Assembly (NCBI GenBank): GCA_023396045.1
Contig: JAEWXD010000023.1
Span: 1-22,395 of the forward strand
Source: Bacillota bacterium
GTDB lineage: Bacteria > Bacillota > Clostridia > Christensenellales > Aristaeellaceae
DNA: 22,395 bases
Reading direction: 5' to 3'
In this document: positions 7,781-15,429 of the stretch, one piece after another
Layout: the number at the start of each line of letters is the position of its first letter
Numbering within the stretch: the first letter of the stretch is position 1
Notes under the pieces: model-generated
The model's database searches: none
What the model was told of the DNA's origin: nothing
What the model saw: the letters and a program-made list of their open reading frames with translations, nothing else
Program-made: the position numbers and the translations under genes

Positions 7781-7856
<76 letters not shown>

Positions 7857-7873
7857 TCGTAAAGTACCTAAAT

Positions 7874-7902
7874 AATATAACATAGCTTTTACCGCTTGTC
7901 AA
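7874..7902 (-). promoter_or_regulatory. Promoter of the tRNA-fMet/tRNA-Met unit
   Basis: On the minus strand, a perfect -35 TTGACA (7902-7897), a 17-base spacer and -10 TATATT (7879-7874) lie 17 bases upstream of the mature tRNA-fMet 5' end. Confidence 0.8.
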
Positions 7903-8112
7903 GCATAATACAAAATTTTTTATTACTTTTTATTGTGTGCTGTATTTTCTCCTTATAATTTTATAAAAAAATGACTGTTCTTATAATTATGCAGCCTCAC
8001 CCAATACCAATAGAAACACATATTTTCCTTTTTTCAATACATTGCGTGCATATTGCCATTTATTCACAAAACAAACATAATGTATAAGCTTTCCACGCAT
8101 ATTGCAACTATA

Positions 8113-8142
8113 ATAAAAAATCCCCTTCGCTTAAGAAGGGGG
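8113..8142 (-). terminator. Terminator of the mgtE-like/ridA operon
   Basis: On the minus strand CCCCTTC-TTAAGC-GAAGGGG is followed by ATTTTTT, just beyond the RidA stop codon. Confidence 0.85.
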
Positions 8143-8148
8143 AAATAT

Positions 8149-8514
8149 TTATTTAACAGCAATGCATTGAATTTCAACACAAGCATCTTTAGGCAACCTT
8201 GCCACTTGCACACAAGCACGTGCCGGGAATGGTTCTGCAAAGTATTGGGCATACACTTCATTTACGATAGCAAAATCATTCATGTCGGCAAGGAAGATTT
8301 CTACCTTTACCACATCTTTCATAGTTAGGCCAGCTTCTGCCAAAATATGTTGAATATTGCCCAAACTTGCATGAGTAGCTTCAGCAACATCTGTTTTTAA
8401 TTCACCGTTTACGATGGGTAATTGGCCGGAAACATATACAAAACCATTGGCTTCAATGGCTTGGCTGTAAGGGCCGATGGCTGCGGGTGCATTTGCACTG
8501 TTGATTTTTTTCAT
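8149..8514 (-). CDS. ridA: RidA family reactive enamine/imine deaminase
   Basis: A 121-residue RidA (YjgF/YER057c/UK114) protein. The family forms cytosolic trimers and hydrolyses reactive 2-aminoacrylate and related enamines released by PLP-dependent dehydratases, which protects other PLP enzymes. Key residues match the active RidA subgroup: GPYSQAI with Tyr16, Arg99 and Cys101 in FPARACVQV, and Glu114 in VEIQCIAV. The length is typical. The ATG at 8514 has AGGAGG six bases upstream. It lies 12 bases after the mgtE-like gene and shares its transcript. The link to the magnesium-transporter-like protein is not an obvious pathway link; the nearby threonine aldolase is another PLP enzyme but is in a separate unit. 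Confidence 0.96.
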   Translation of the reverse strand: MKKINSANAPAAIGPYSQAIEANGFVYVSGQLPIVNGELKTDVAEATHASLGNIQHILAEAGLTMKDVVKVEIFLADMNDFAIVNEVYAQYFAEPFPARACVQVARLPKDACVEIQCIAVK

Positions 8515-8526
8515 AATAACCTCCTA

Positions 8527-9825
8527 TTAGCCTAACAATAGGCCTGCAATATATAAATATAGCAATAATGCTATGGGGTAACAACATATACTTAAAAAAG
8601 GTAGGGGTAAATAGTAACTGTCTATTTTTCTTCTATAAAGCAAGCAAGTAAGTAAGCTGGTAGCAACAGCACAAAGCACTACACACAACAGGTAGCTTGC
8701 GCCTGCCAGCAAGGCAAGTGCAATGGAATGGGTATGCAAAAATAAAAATAAAGATAATAAGCCCGCCAACACAGCACCAAGCAAGGCACTTACACGCAGC
8801 TCTGTAAATAAGGCTTTCGGCCATTCCCAAAAGCGCAATTCCCCTGTAGCAAAAGCACGCAAGAGCAATGTACCACTCTGCAAAGAAGCACTGCTTGCCG
8901 CAAGCAATAGCAGAGGAACAAAAGCAAGTAAAATATGTTCTTTTAAAAGTGGAGCGCGATAGGTATATAAAATAAGCCCCGATATACCGGAAAGTATGAG
9001 CATTAGCAGTAAACCCAAAATTCTATGCTTACCATGCTCCCACACGGATTTACTGGTATAGCTGCTATGGCTTGGCACAATGCCTGCCATTTTATGCATG
9101 TGAGATTTTTCTATGTTTTGCATGGCTTTCAGCGCTTCTGCAAAACGCAAAACACCTAAAATTCGCAGCTCTTTATCTACCACAGGTAAAGTGAGCATAC
9201 CGTAGTTTTGAAACAGCTGTATGGCTCGTTCCCACGATTCATGCACTTGCAAGTAAAAAAACTTTTTGCGCATAATGGCTGCTACTGTGCATTTTGTATC
9301 GGCGCAAAGCAGATCTTTTAAGCTTACCACGCCCACCAAAGTATTGCCTTCACAAACATAGCAAGTATATATGGGCATATGTTTTTTATTATTGCTCGCC
9401 ATAGCCAATGCTTCCTCCACACTTTGTGTTGGGCTCAGCTGTATGAATTCCATGCGCATATATGCGCCAACGCTCTGCATATCCAGCAACATACGGGAGG
9501 AAATCTGCTCTCGCGTAATTTTGTTTAATTTTTGTAAAAAAGCGTTGGCTTCCCAAATGGGCAAGGCAGACAGAAAGACAGAGGCATCATCTGCCGGCAA
9601 ATGTTGTACAATGTTCAGTAAGTCTGCAGGGTGCAAGTATGCCTTACATTGCAGTTGCACCTCTTTACTTAGGCAAGCAAAAACGCCTGCCCTTGTATCT
9701 GCATCCAGATTATGCAAAATATCGGCTTGTTCCTTTGGTTTAAAGCTAAGCAAAAACTCTGCTAAGCCAATCACGCCGGCACCATCTAATGCGGCTTGTA
9801 TTTTATTTTGCACGGTTTCTTGCAT
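8527..9825 (-). CDS. MgtE-like membrane protein with altered pore motifs
   Basis: A 432-residue protein with the MgtE layout: an N-terminal alpha-helical superhelix (about 15-120), two CBS motifs (about 123-235) that sense Mg2+ in true MgtE, a linking helix, then five hydrophobic segments (about 268-430). SGTLLLRAFATGEL (about 317-330) aligns with the conserved QSATLVVRGLALGEI-type stretch, and PFLSICCYPIALLLYL (409-424) aligns with the last MgtE helix. Two hallmarks are missing: the GNAGTQ-type motif reads SSASLQ, and the pore Asp that binds Mg2+ (Asp432 of Thermus MgtE) aligns with Tyr416. Transport of Mg2+ is therefore doubtful. The ATG at 9825 has AAGGAG six bases upstream; the longer frame up to 9903 has no RBS and would contain the promoter. 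First gene of an operon with ridA. Confidence 0.85.
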   Translation of the reverse strand: MQETVQNKIQAALDGAGVIGLAEFLLSFKPKEQADILHNLDADTRAGVFACLSKEVQLQCKAYLHPADLLNIVQHLPADDASVFLSALPIWEANAFLQKLNKITREQISSRMLLDMQSVGAYMRMEFIQLSPTQSVEEALAMASNNKKHMPIYTCYVCEGNTLVGVVSLKDLLCADTKCTVAAIMRKKFFYLQVHESWERAIQLFQNYGMLTLPVVDKELRILGVLRFAEALKAMQNIEKSHMHKMAGIVPSHSSYTSKSVWEHGKHRILGLLLMLILSGISGLILYTYRAPLLKEHILLAFVPLLLLAASSASLQSGTLLLRAFATGELRFWEWPKALFTELRVSALLGAVLAGLLSLFLFLHTHSIALALLAGASYLLCVVLCAVATSLLTCLLYRRKIDSYYLPLPFLSICCYPIALLLYLYIAGLLLG

Positions 9826-9834
9826 AGCTGCTCC

Positions 9835-9863
9835 TTGCATTTGTAATGTATTTATTTTATCAT
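9835..9863 (+). promoter_or_regulatory. Candidate promoter of the polysaccharide deacetylase gene
   Basis: TTGCAT (9835-9840), 17 bases, then TATCAT (9858-9863), about 40 bases before the deacetylase start. Its -10 overlaps the -10 of the candidate divergent promoter. Confidence 0.4.
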
Positions 9864-9882
9864 ATAGATAGTTCAAATTCAA
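9854..9882 (-). promoter_or_regulatory. Candidate promoter of the mgtE-like/ridA operon
   Basis: On the minus strand TTGAAT (9882-9877), 17 bases, then TAAAAT (9859-9854), about 28 bases before the start codon at 9825. It faces the deacetylase promoter with overlapping -10 elements. Confidence 0.4.
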
Positions 9883-9903
9883 TGCAAAGCAAAAGGAACA
9901 CAC

Positions 9904-10584
9904 ATGAAAAAACTCGCATTATTTCTGGCTATACTCTGTTTTGGCCTGTTTGGCGCACAAGCAGAAGAACTACAATTTTACAAGCACGGCAACAGAAACA
10001 CTGCTAAAATTGCCATCAGTGTGGACGATTGTTTTGACAAAAGCATTGTACAGGGCTTTTTAGATACTGCAAAGCAAGCCAACGTTAAACTTACCTTCTT
10101 TATTATTGGCAGAACTTTGCACGGCGATGATGACGAGGCACAGATTATGGCATTGCTTGCAGACGGCCACGAAATTGGCAACCACAGCAACAACCATAAA
10201 AATATGCAAACTTGGAGCGAAAGTAAAATAGCAGAAGACTTGCAAGCATTTCAAACAAGGCTTGACAAGGTGCTTGGATTCAGATACAAACCCAACCTTT
10301 TACGCTTTCCCTTCGGCATAGGCACCACTGCCCCCGGGCTTGCCAACTACAACAGTGCTGCACAAAAAGCAGGCTACCAACACATTGTATATTGGGATGT
10401 GGTGCTGGATAAGCCTGAGCAGATGCTTGCACAAATACAAAACGGATCCATTGTGCTGTTACACGGCAATAAAAAAGATTTACAGGTATTCAAAGAGCTT
10501 TTGCCTGCTTTGCAAGAAAAATATGAGCTTTGTACCATTAGCGAGCTTTTGGGCATTGCACCTGTAAAATGGGACTTATATTAA
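9904..10584 (+). CDS. Exported polysaccharide deacetylase (NodB/CE4 family)
   Basis: A 226-residue CE4-type deacetylase with a signal peptide (hydrophobic core 4-17, likely cleavage after AQA at 20), so it acts outside the membrane on an N- or O-acetylated glycan such as peptidoglycan. NodB motifs in order: SVDDC (Asp41 base, Asp42 metal ligand; usually TFDDG), HEIGNHSNNH with metal ligands His94 and His98, RFPFGIG (134-140; usual RxPxG region), YWDVVLD (163-169), and IVLLH with His187. All catalytic positions are present, so it is probably active. The start has AAAGGA six bases upstream. The C-terminus ends KWDLY; an open frame in the +1 register continues from there to 10831, which may mean a frameshifted extension. 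The gene is divergent from the mgtE-like gene. Confidence 0.92.
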   Translation: MKKLALFLAILCFGLFGAQAEELQFYKHGNRNTAKIAISVDDCFDKSIVQGFLDTAKQANVKLTFFIIGRTLHGDDDEAQIMALLADGHEIGNHSNNHKNMQTWSESKIAEDLQAFQTRLDKVLGFRYKPNLLRFPFGIGTTAPGLANYNSAAQKAGYQHIVYWDVVLDKPEQMLAQIQNGSIVLLHGNKKDLQVFKELLPALQEKYELCTISELLGIAPVKWDLY

Positions 10585-10831
10585 AAGAAAAGAAACGCTA
10601 TACAGAACAAACTACACCATAAACCCGGAATACAAAACCAAAACAGATAAAGATACCAAAGAAAAAACGGAACACTTTTTTGTTACCTACGCAAACGGCA
10701 AAGAAACCATTACAGAACAAGCCGGCAACCCGGCTTCTGCCCTAAATAAAATGGAAAACCGGATAAATAGTTTTAGAATACATGCCGGCTTAATATACAA
10801 ACCGAAAAAAGAAGATGAATGGTATTGGTAA
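10568..10831 (+). pseudogene. Orphan coding-like frame without a start (gene tail or frameshifted extension)
   Basis: Between the deacetylase and rhamnulose-phosphate aldolase genes one frame stays open for 87 codons and reads like protein: lysine- and glutamate-rich, with NPEYKTKTDKD, HFFVTYANGKETITEQAG and a C-terminus KKEDEWYW. Codon use (GCC, GGC, AAA, GAA, ACC) matches the neighbours. There is no ATG, GTG or TTG start near its beginning; the only in-frame ATG (10751) leaves 26 residues and lacks a good RBS. It starts inside the last codons of the deacetylase in the +1 register, and the A-rich TATTAAAAGAAAAG at the junction could be the site of a one-base indel. So it is either a broken C-terminal extension of the deacetylase or the tail of a deleted gene. 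I do not recognise the family. Confidence 0.55.
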
Positions 10832-10877
10832 CAATACACTTTCCTTTTTACAATACAATAAACAAGCAGGAAACAAC

Positions 10878-11699
10878 ATGAACATATTAGAAACACAAGC
10901 GCTGCAAGGCTTTATACGCCTTTGTAATGATGGCTGGCTGCAAGGTTGGCACGAACGCAACGGCGGAAACTTAACCTACCGTATGCAAACACAGGAAGTA
11001 GCCCTATGTAAACCTTTCTTTAATATACCAAGGGAATGGACCGATATGGGTGTAAACGCTTCTATTTTAGCAGGCGAGCATTTTATTACCACAGGTAGCG
11101 GAAAATTTTTTAGAAATGTAAAAAGCGACCCCTTACATAACATCGGTATAGTAGAAATCAACAGTACAGGCGATGCTTGGCGCATTGTTTGGGGTTTGGA
11201 AAATGGTGCAAAACCCACCAGTGAGTTCCCCACCCATTTTATGAACCACGCTGTGCGTATGCAGGTAAGCCGCGGCACAAACCGTGTTATTTATCATGCC
11301 CATACGCCCTATGCCATTGCCATGAGCTTTACATCGGCACCTACAGCTCGCGCCATTACTCGTGCCTTGTGGAAATCTGCCACGGAATGCCCTGTTGTGT
11401 TCCCCGACGGGGTGGGCTATGTACCTTGGATGGTGCCCGGTGGCAGTGATATTGCTTTGGCAACTTCCAAAGTAATGCAGGAACATAGCGCAGCACTTTG
11501 GGCACATCACGGTACTTTTTGCGCCGGCGATGATTTTGATACCACCTTTGGCCTTATGCATACCATAGAAAAAGCAGCCCAAATACATTGCATAGTAGCA
11601 GCAAACGGTGGCGCAAAGCAAAGCATTAGCGACGCCAATTTAAAGGAAGTAGCCAAAGCCTTTCATGTAACGCTAAGAGAAGAATTTTTAGACGACTGA
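10878..11699 (+). CDS. rhaD: Rhamnulose-1-phosphate aldolase
   Basis: A 273-residue class II (zinc) aldolase that splits L-rhamnulose 1-phosphate into dihydroxyacetone phosphate and L-lactaldehyde. It resembles E. coli RhaD (274 residues) over its length: GWHERNGGNLT near the start, TTGSGKFFRNV (71-81), catalytic Glu116 in PTSEFPTH, zinc ligands His140 and His142 in YHAHTPYA, the stretch VVFPDGVGYVPWMVPG (173-188), and His211 in AHHGTF. I chose MNILETQ (10878) because it matches the family N-terminus and has AGGA seven bases upstream; an upstream in-frame ATG at 10815 would add 21 residues overlapping the preceding open frame. No rhamnose isomerase, kinase, mutarotase or regulator is in the window, so the gene is an orphan here; it may accept other 1-phosphate ketoses. 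Confidence 0.95.
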   Translation: MNILETQALQGFIRLCNDGWLQGWHERNGGNLTYRMQTQEVALCKPFFNIPREWTDMGVNASILAGEHFITTGSGKFFRNVKSDPLHNIGIVEINSTGDAWRIVWGLENGAKPTSEFPTHFMNHAVRMQVSRGTNRVIYHAHTPYAIAMSFTSAPTARAITRALWKSATECPVVFPDGVGYVPWMVPGGSDIALATSKVMQEHSAALWAHHGTFCAGDDFDTTFGLMHTIEKAAQIHCIVAANGGAKQSISDANLKEVAKAFHVTLREEFLDD

Positions 11700-11709
11700 G
11701 TAAAATACT

Positions 11710-11740
11710 ATCCCTCTGTTTTTAAAAAACAGGGGGATTT
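11710..11740 (+). terminator. Probable terminator after rhaD
   Basis: ATCCCTCTGTTTTT pairs with AAAAACAGGGGGAT (one G-T pair) 10 bases past the rhaD stop, followed by TTTATAAAA. The stem is strong but the T tail is short. Confidence 0.55.
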
Positions 11741-11841
11741 ATAAAATAACCCCGCAGCACCTTTGCTCAATACAATTGCATAAGATTATAATTCTGCTAA
11801 AAATATTTGATAAAATAATATTTTACCAAACTTAATTTTTG

Positions 11842-11850
11842 TGATATAAT
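11842..11850 (+). promoter_or_regulatory. Extended -10 promoter of the NADH oxidase gene
   Basis: TGATATAAT gives an extended -10 with a perfect TATAAT hexamer, 32 bases before the start codon. The -35 position (TTTACC at 17 bases) is only a partial match. Confidence 0.6.
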
Positions 11851-11882
11851 ACTAACATAAATAATAATACGGAGGTATATAT

Positions 11883-13208
11883 ATGAAAATTGTAGTAGTA
11901 GGTGCAAACCACGCAGGCACGGCAGCCATTAACACAATGCTGGATAATTATAATAACGAAGTTGTAGTATTTGACAGAAACTTTAACATCAGCTTTTTAG
12001 GTTGTGGTATGGCTTTATGGATCGGTGGCCAAATTGACGGATCTGACGGTTTATTTTATTCTTCCAAAGAAAAATTAGAAGCCAAGGGCGCTAAAATTCA
12101 TATGGAAACCGAAGTGTATAATATAGACTTTGATAGCAAAACCGTATTTGCCAAAGGCAAAGACGGTAAAGAATACAAAGAAAGCTATGATAAGTTGATT
12201 TTATCCACCGGTTCTTTACCCATTGATCTGCCCATTCCCGGCAAAGACTTGGAAAACGTGCAATTTGTAAAATTATTCCAAAATGCACAAGAAGTAATTG
12301 ATAAAATAAAGAACCCGGAAATAAAACATGTTACTGTAGTAGGCGCGGGCTATATCGGTGTTGAATTGGCAGAAGCATTTAAAAGAAACGGTAAAGAAGT
12401 TGTTTTAATTGACGCTTGCGATTCCTGCTTAAGTGCATACTATGATGCTGAATTCAGAAACGACATGAACCAAGTGTTAAGCGACAATGGTATTGTGTTA
12501 AAATACGGCGAAAAATTACAAGAAATCAAAGGTGAAACCAAAGTTACCGGTGTGAAAACAGATAAGAGTGAGTTTAACACCGATATGGTTATTTTATGCG
12601 TAGGCTTTAAACCCAACACAGCACTACTAAAAGATAAATTAGAACTTTACAAAAACGCATACAAAGTTAACAGAAAACAAGAAACCAGTCAAAAAGATGT
12701 TTATGCCATTGGCGACTGCGCAACTTTATACGACAATGCCATTGATGGCGATAACTACATTGCCTTGGCTACCAATGCTGTAAGATCCGGCATTTTGGCA
12801 GCACACAACGCTTGTGGCACAGAAATTGAATCCATCGGTATGCAGGGCAGCAACGGTATTTCCATTTATGGCTACAACATGGTTTCTACCGGTGTTTCTG
12901 AAGAAAATGCTAAGAAATATGGTATGGAAGTGCTTTCTACCAGCTTTGAAGACTTGCAAAAACCAGCCTTCATGAAGAGCGAAAACGAAAAAGTAAAAAT
13001 TAAAATTGTGTACGAAAAAGAAAGCAGAAGAATTGTTGGCGCACAAATGGCCTCTAAATTAGACATTTCTATGGGTTTACATGTATTCTCACTGGCCATT
13101 CAAGAAAAAGTAAGCATAGACAAATTTAAACTTTTGGATATTTTCTTCTTACCACACTTTAACCAACCATACAACTACATTACCATGGCATCTTTATCTG
13201 CTAAATAA
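11883..13208 (+). CDS. nox: NADH oxidase (water-forming type) / CoA-disulfide reductase family flavoprotein
   Basis: A 441-residue FAD- and NAD(P)H-binding protein of the Nox/NADH peroxidase/CoA-disulfide reductase family, cytosolic. The N-terminal FAD fold is KIVVVGANHAGTAA (His10 beside the flavin), the single redox cysteine is Cys41 in FLGCGMALWIGG, the NADH fold is VTVVGAGYIGVELAEAF, and the second FAD motif is DVYAIGDCA. Such proteins reduce O2 to water or peroxide or keep thiols reduced, and an anaerobe would use one for oxygen detoxification and NAD+ regeneration. The GCGMALWIGG sequence is closest to water-forming Nox, but reading alone cannot exclude CoA-disulfide reductase. Start: GGAGG seven bases before ATG. 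It has its own promoter and terminator and uses smoother, more A-rich codons than its neighbours, which fits high expression. Confidence 0.9.
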   Translation: MKIVVVGANHAGTAAINTMLDNYNNEVVVFDRNFNISFLGCGMALWIGGQIDGSDGLFYSSKEKLEAKGAKIHMETEVYNIDFDSKTVFAKGKDGKEYKESYDKLILSTGSLPIDLPIPGKDLENVQFVKLFQNAQEVIDKIKNPEIKHVTVVGAGYIGVELAEAFKRNGKEVVLIDACDSCLSAYYDAEFRNDMNQVLSDNGIVLKYGEKLQEIKGETKVTGVKTDKSEFNTDMVILCVGFKPNTALLKDKLELYKNAYKVNRKQETSQKDVYAIGDCATLYDNAIDGDNYIALATNAVRSGILAAHNACGTEIESIGMQGSNGISIYGYNMVSTGVSEENAKKYGMEVLSTSFEDLQKPAFMKSENEKVKIKIVYEKESRRIVGAQMASKLDISMGLHVFSLAIQEKVSIDKFKLLDIFFLPHFNQPYNYITMASLSAK

Positions 13209-13213
13209 TGTAC

Positions 13214-13242
13214 AAAAAACGCACCGTTGGGTGCGTTTTTTT
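13214..13242 (+). terminator. Terminator of the NADH oxidase gene
   Basis: ACGCACC-GTTG-GGTGCGT followed by T7, starting 11 bases past the stop; the flanking A run on the left makes it partly bidirectional. Confidence 0.9.
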
Positions 13243-13677
13243 GTTTTAGATGTGCTTGTAACCAATCAGCAGGAATATAATGTAATATACACTAATATTG
13301 CATTCCTGTTTTGATTCCTGAAATATTTAATTATAGTAAAAGAAAACAAATTATTAAAAAATGAATTTCATGCAATACCATTATTTATAAGATATTACAG
13401 TTTATGAAACGATTATATTTTTTTAAGTTCCTCCTCTTTCCATGAGTATTGTAAGCACAAAACAGATATTTTTAATACACTACATTGCACAAAAAATTAC
13501 GCTGTAAAAATACGGCTATATTCTGAAAATGAAAAAAGCAGGGCCGGCAAAAACAACTATATTCACAATACGAATATCCTCGATACATTTTATAAATATA
13601 AATTTATTCAAAGCTGAGAAAAAATGATTTTTATTACATATGGGAATAAAAATAACCCTGCGGTGTTTTTACCCTTA
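13243..13677. other. AT-rich gene-free interval
   Basis: About 435 bases without a convincing gene. It holds an imperfect inverted repeat at 13270-13308 (CAGGAAT...ATTCCTG with further pairing inside) and a few short frames of up to 32 codons without ribosome binding sites. On the minus strand AGAGGAGG near 13430 resembles a Shine-Dalgarno sequence but no start codon follows at a usable distance. It could be a decayed gene or could hide a small RNA; I cannot support either. Confidence 0.5.
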
Positions 13678-14304
13678 TCAGGTATCTAAAAATTTATAAA
13701 AGTTTTGAATCGCTTCGGCAAGCGCTTTTGGATTTTGTATATTGATTTCATGACCCGCGTTTTCAATGCTGCAAAAAATAGCATTTGAAAGTAAGCTGTA
13801 CAATTTTTGAGCCGCTTTTTTATTGGCTCCATCCTTTGCACCATGTACAACGCACACAGGGAATGGAAAGGTAGATACTTGTTTTGTAAAGTCTAAATAT
13901 TCCATACTTTTACAAATAGAAATCATATTTTGTTTACTAAAACCACCGCTTGCAAAAGCTTTGTTGGGCAAACAAGCAAACACCATATTTTGCAGCTTTA
14001 ATAACCATGTCGGCATTTTACATTGGGTGTTTATAAGCACCAAGGAAGCTATTTTGTGCGGGTTTTTGCTTGCATAATCTATGGCAAGCAAACCGCCTAA
14101 AGAAAGCCCTACAATATGTATTTTGCCTTCTTCTGCGTTGCAAAGCGTCTCTACTTCCTGATACAGCTTGGAATAATTTACTTCTGTATTTTGGAATTTA
14201 GAAAAATCAACACATACGGCTTGTGGAGTAGGCTGTATAGCGTCTATGGTGCTTTGAAAAGCCGTTTTGTTTTGCCCTAAACCATGTATAAAAATAATTT
14301 TCAT
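13678..14304 (-). CDS. Alpha/beta hydrolase
   Basis: A 208-residue alpha/beta hydrolase without signal peptide or membrane segment. The fold markers are visible: oxyanion-hole IHGLGQ (7-12), nucleophile elbow GLSLGG with Ser68, acid Asp158 in VVHGAKDGA, and His185 in NAGHEIN. The substrate is unknown; small esterases, thioesterases and MenH-like lyases share this pattern. The start at 14304 gives MKIIFIHGLG; it lies one base after the stop of the AlgJ/AlgX-like gene (TAA-T-ATG), so it is probably translated by re-initiation, as its own ribosome binding site is weak. The longer frame to 14352 would overlap that gene. The coupling suggests a role with the acylation pair, for example as an esterase, but this is inference. 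Confidence 0.85.
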   Translation of the reverse strand: MKIIFIHGLGQNKTAFQSTIDAIQPTPQAVCVDFSKFQNTEVNYSKLYQEVETLCNAEEGKIHIVGLSLGGLLAIDYASKNPHKIASLVLINTQCKMPTWLLKLQNMVFACLPNKAFASGGFSKQNMISICKSMEYLDFTKQVSTFPFPVCVVHGAKDGANKKAAQKLYSLLSNAIFCSIENAGHEINIQNPKALAEAIQNFYKFLDT

Positions 14305-14305
14305 A

Positions 14306-15412
14306 TTACTTTGAAACACTCCAAAAAAATGCGCCATCCAAATACGCAACACGCTCTGCAGTTTCGTAAATTACAAATTTGGGTTGATAGCTTTTGATTA
14401 ATGCATCTATTTCTGCCATGGCAAAGCCATTAAAAACATATACTTTGGTAAAGTTTTTAGCAAAGTAGTCTATGGCGGTGGGGGTAGGCGCATAGGCATC
14501 ACAGTTAATGAAATAACTATCGCCAAAAACAAACAAAGTGTTTTGTATGGGGGCATTTTTATTTTCTGCCATATAGGTAAAGCGATCGTTTTCCGTACCT
14601 TTTTGCACTGTAAAATTTCTATTATTCAGTACAAGGCTTGGTACCTGCTCTTCTTCCCAAATACCAATATATTTTTGCAAAGGAATTTGTGTTGTACTTT
14701 CTGTAAATTCCTGAAGTGCAGGTACTTGATATTCTGGGTAAAAGGCTTGCATTTTTTGTGCCAAGGCCTGCTGTACCACAAAAGCACCAAAGGCATTAAA
14801 GTGCCCCGCATCAAACTTTTTGTTATAGGTGGGGCGAACCGCCTTTGCATTTTGCAATACATCTTGTGCAAAGAAATAAGGCACATTGGTATTTTGCAAA
14901 GCGTTTTCTATGCTTTGTGCAAAGCTTGGGTTGGGCTTTTGGTGTATACTATGGGGGTAAAATTCAGAATACACTGTTTTTTTATCCGGCATAAGAGCAT
15001 ACAAAAAACCTATGCCTTGTGCCTGTAAATGCGTATGCATATGCTCTAATTTTTCAACGCGTTCTGCAATTTGTTGCGGTTCTATATTTCTGTGCTGATA
15101 ATCATTTACATAGGCATCAAAACCATAGAACACGTGCCCTTCCTGCCCTACCATATATAAGGGGTGAGGCAGCACACCAAAGAGCCTGTACTGTAAGTTT
15201 TGATACAGCATAAGCATGGTGTCTCGAAAGCCGATTCTATCTTTTAAAATGGTTTCGCCATCCATTCTGAAATGATGTAGATCGGTAGGCAAAGGGGCAA
15301 GCATGCGGTTATCTAAACTGCTGGCAACATTGCTTTGTAGGTTGATGAAACACACCGGCAAGAGCAATATGCAGGTAAACAAAAGTATAAAGCTATATTT
15401 TACAAATTTCAT
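14306..15412 (-). CDS. AlgJ/AlgX-like (DHHW-type) SGNH-fold O-acetylation protein
   Basis: A 368-residue membrane-anchored extracytoplasmic protein: one N-terminal hydrophobic helix (about 6-23), then an ALGX/ALGJ-type SGNH-like domain. Features are RIGFRDTMLMLYQNLQYRLFG (59-79, the usual 'DR..lRd.....y...r..lfg' segment), a VGQEGHVFYG turn (88-97), LMPDKKTVYSEFYP (140-153), the D201-A-G-H204-F-N motif (family D-x-HW-N; here the spacing has an extra residue and Trp is Phe) and GDSY with Ser299. Asp, His and Ser form the catalytic triad of this family, which transfers or removes acetyl groups on exported polysaccharide. The divergent neighbour encodes the matching MBOAT membrane acyltransferase. 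Start at 15412: GAGGTG five bases upstream; the longer frame to 15439 lacks a site. Confidence 0.85.
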   Translation of the reverse strand: MKFVKYSFILLFTCILLLPVCFINLQSNVASSLDNRMLAPLPTDLHHFRMDGETILKDRIGFRDTMLMLYQNLQYRLFGVLPHPLYMVGQEGHVFYGFDAYVNDYQHRNIEPQQIAERVEKLEHMHTHLQAQGIGFLYALMPDKKTVYSEFYPHSIHQKPNPSFAQSIENALQNTNVPYFFAQDVLQNAKAVRPTYNKKFDAGHFNAFGAFVVQQALAQKMQAFYPEYQVPALQEFTESTTQIPLQKYIGIWEEEQVPSLVLNNRNFTVQKGTENDRFTYMAENKNAPIQNTLFVFGDSYFINCDAYAPTPTAIDYFAKNFTKVYVFNGFAMAEIDALIKSYQPKFVIYETAERVAYLDGAFFWSVSK

Positions 15413-15429
15413 AGGCACCTCACGGCTAA

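Noticed and set aside
7977..8096. About 38-codon plus-strand frame starting MTVLIIMQPHP
   Set aside because: No ribosome binding site and no recognisable features; likely chance in AT-rich DNA.
8053..8328. 91-codon plus-strand frame opposite RidA
   Set aside because: Antisense to a clear RidA gene and its terminator; composition explained by the opposite strand.
9371..9871. 166-codon plus-strand frame opposite the mgtE-like gene
   Set aside because: The minus-strand reading has superhelix and CBS features and an RBS; the plus frame is Cys/Ser-rich shadow.
9826..9903. Mg2+ riboswitch (M-box) upstream of the mgtE-like gene
   Set aside because: The whole intergenic region is 78 bases and is used by promoters; an M-box leader would not fit and no matching structure is seen.
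11133..11621. 162-codon minus-strand frame opposite rhaD
   Set aside because: Shadow of a fully supported rhaD with all catalytic residues.
13525..13625. 32-codon plus-strand frame starting MKKAGPAKTT
   Set aside because: No ribosome binding site, low-complexity AT-rich tail, and no similarity I can recognise.
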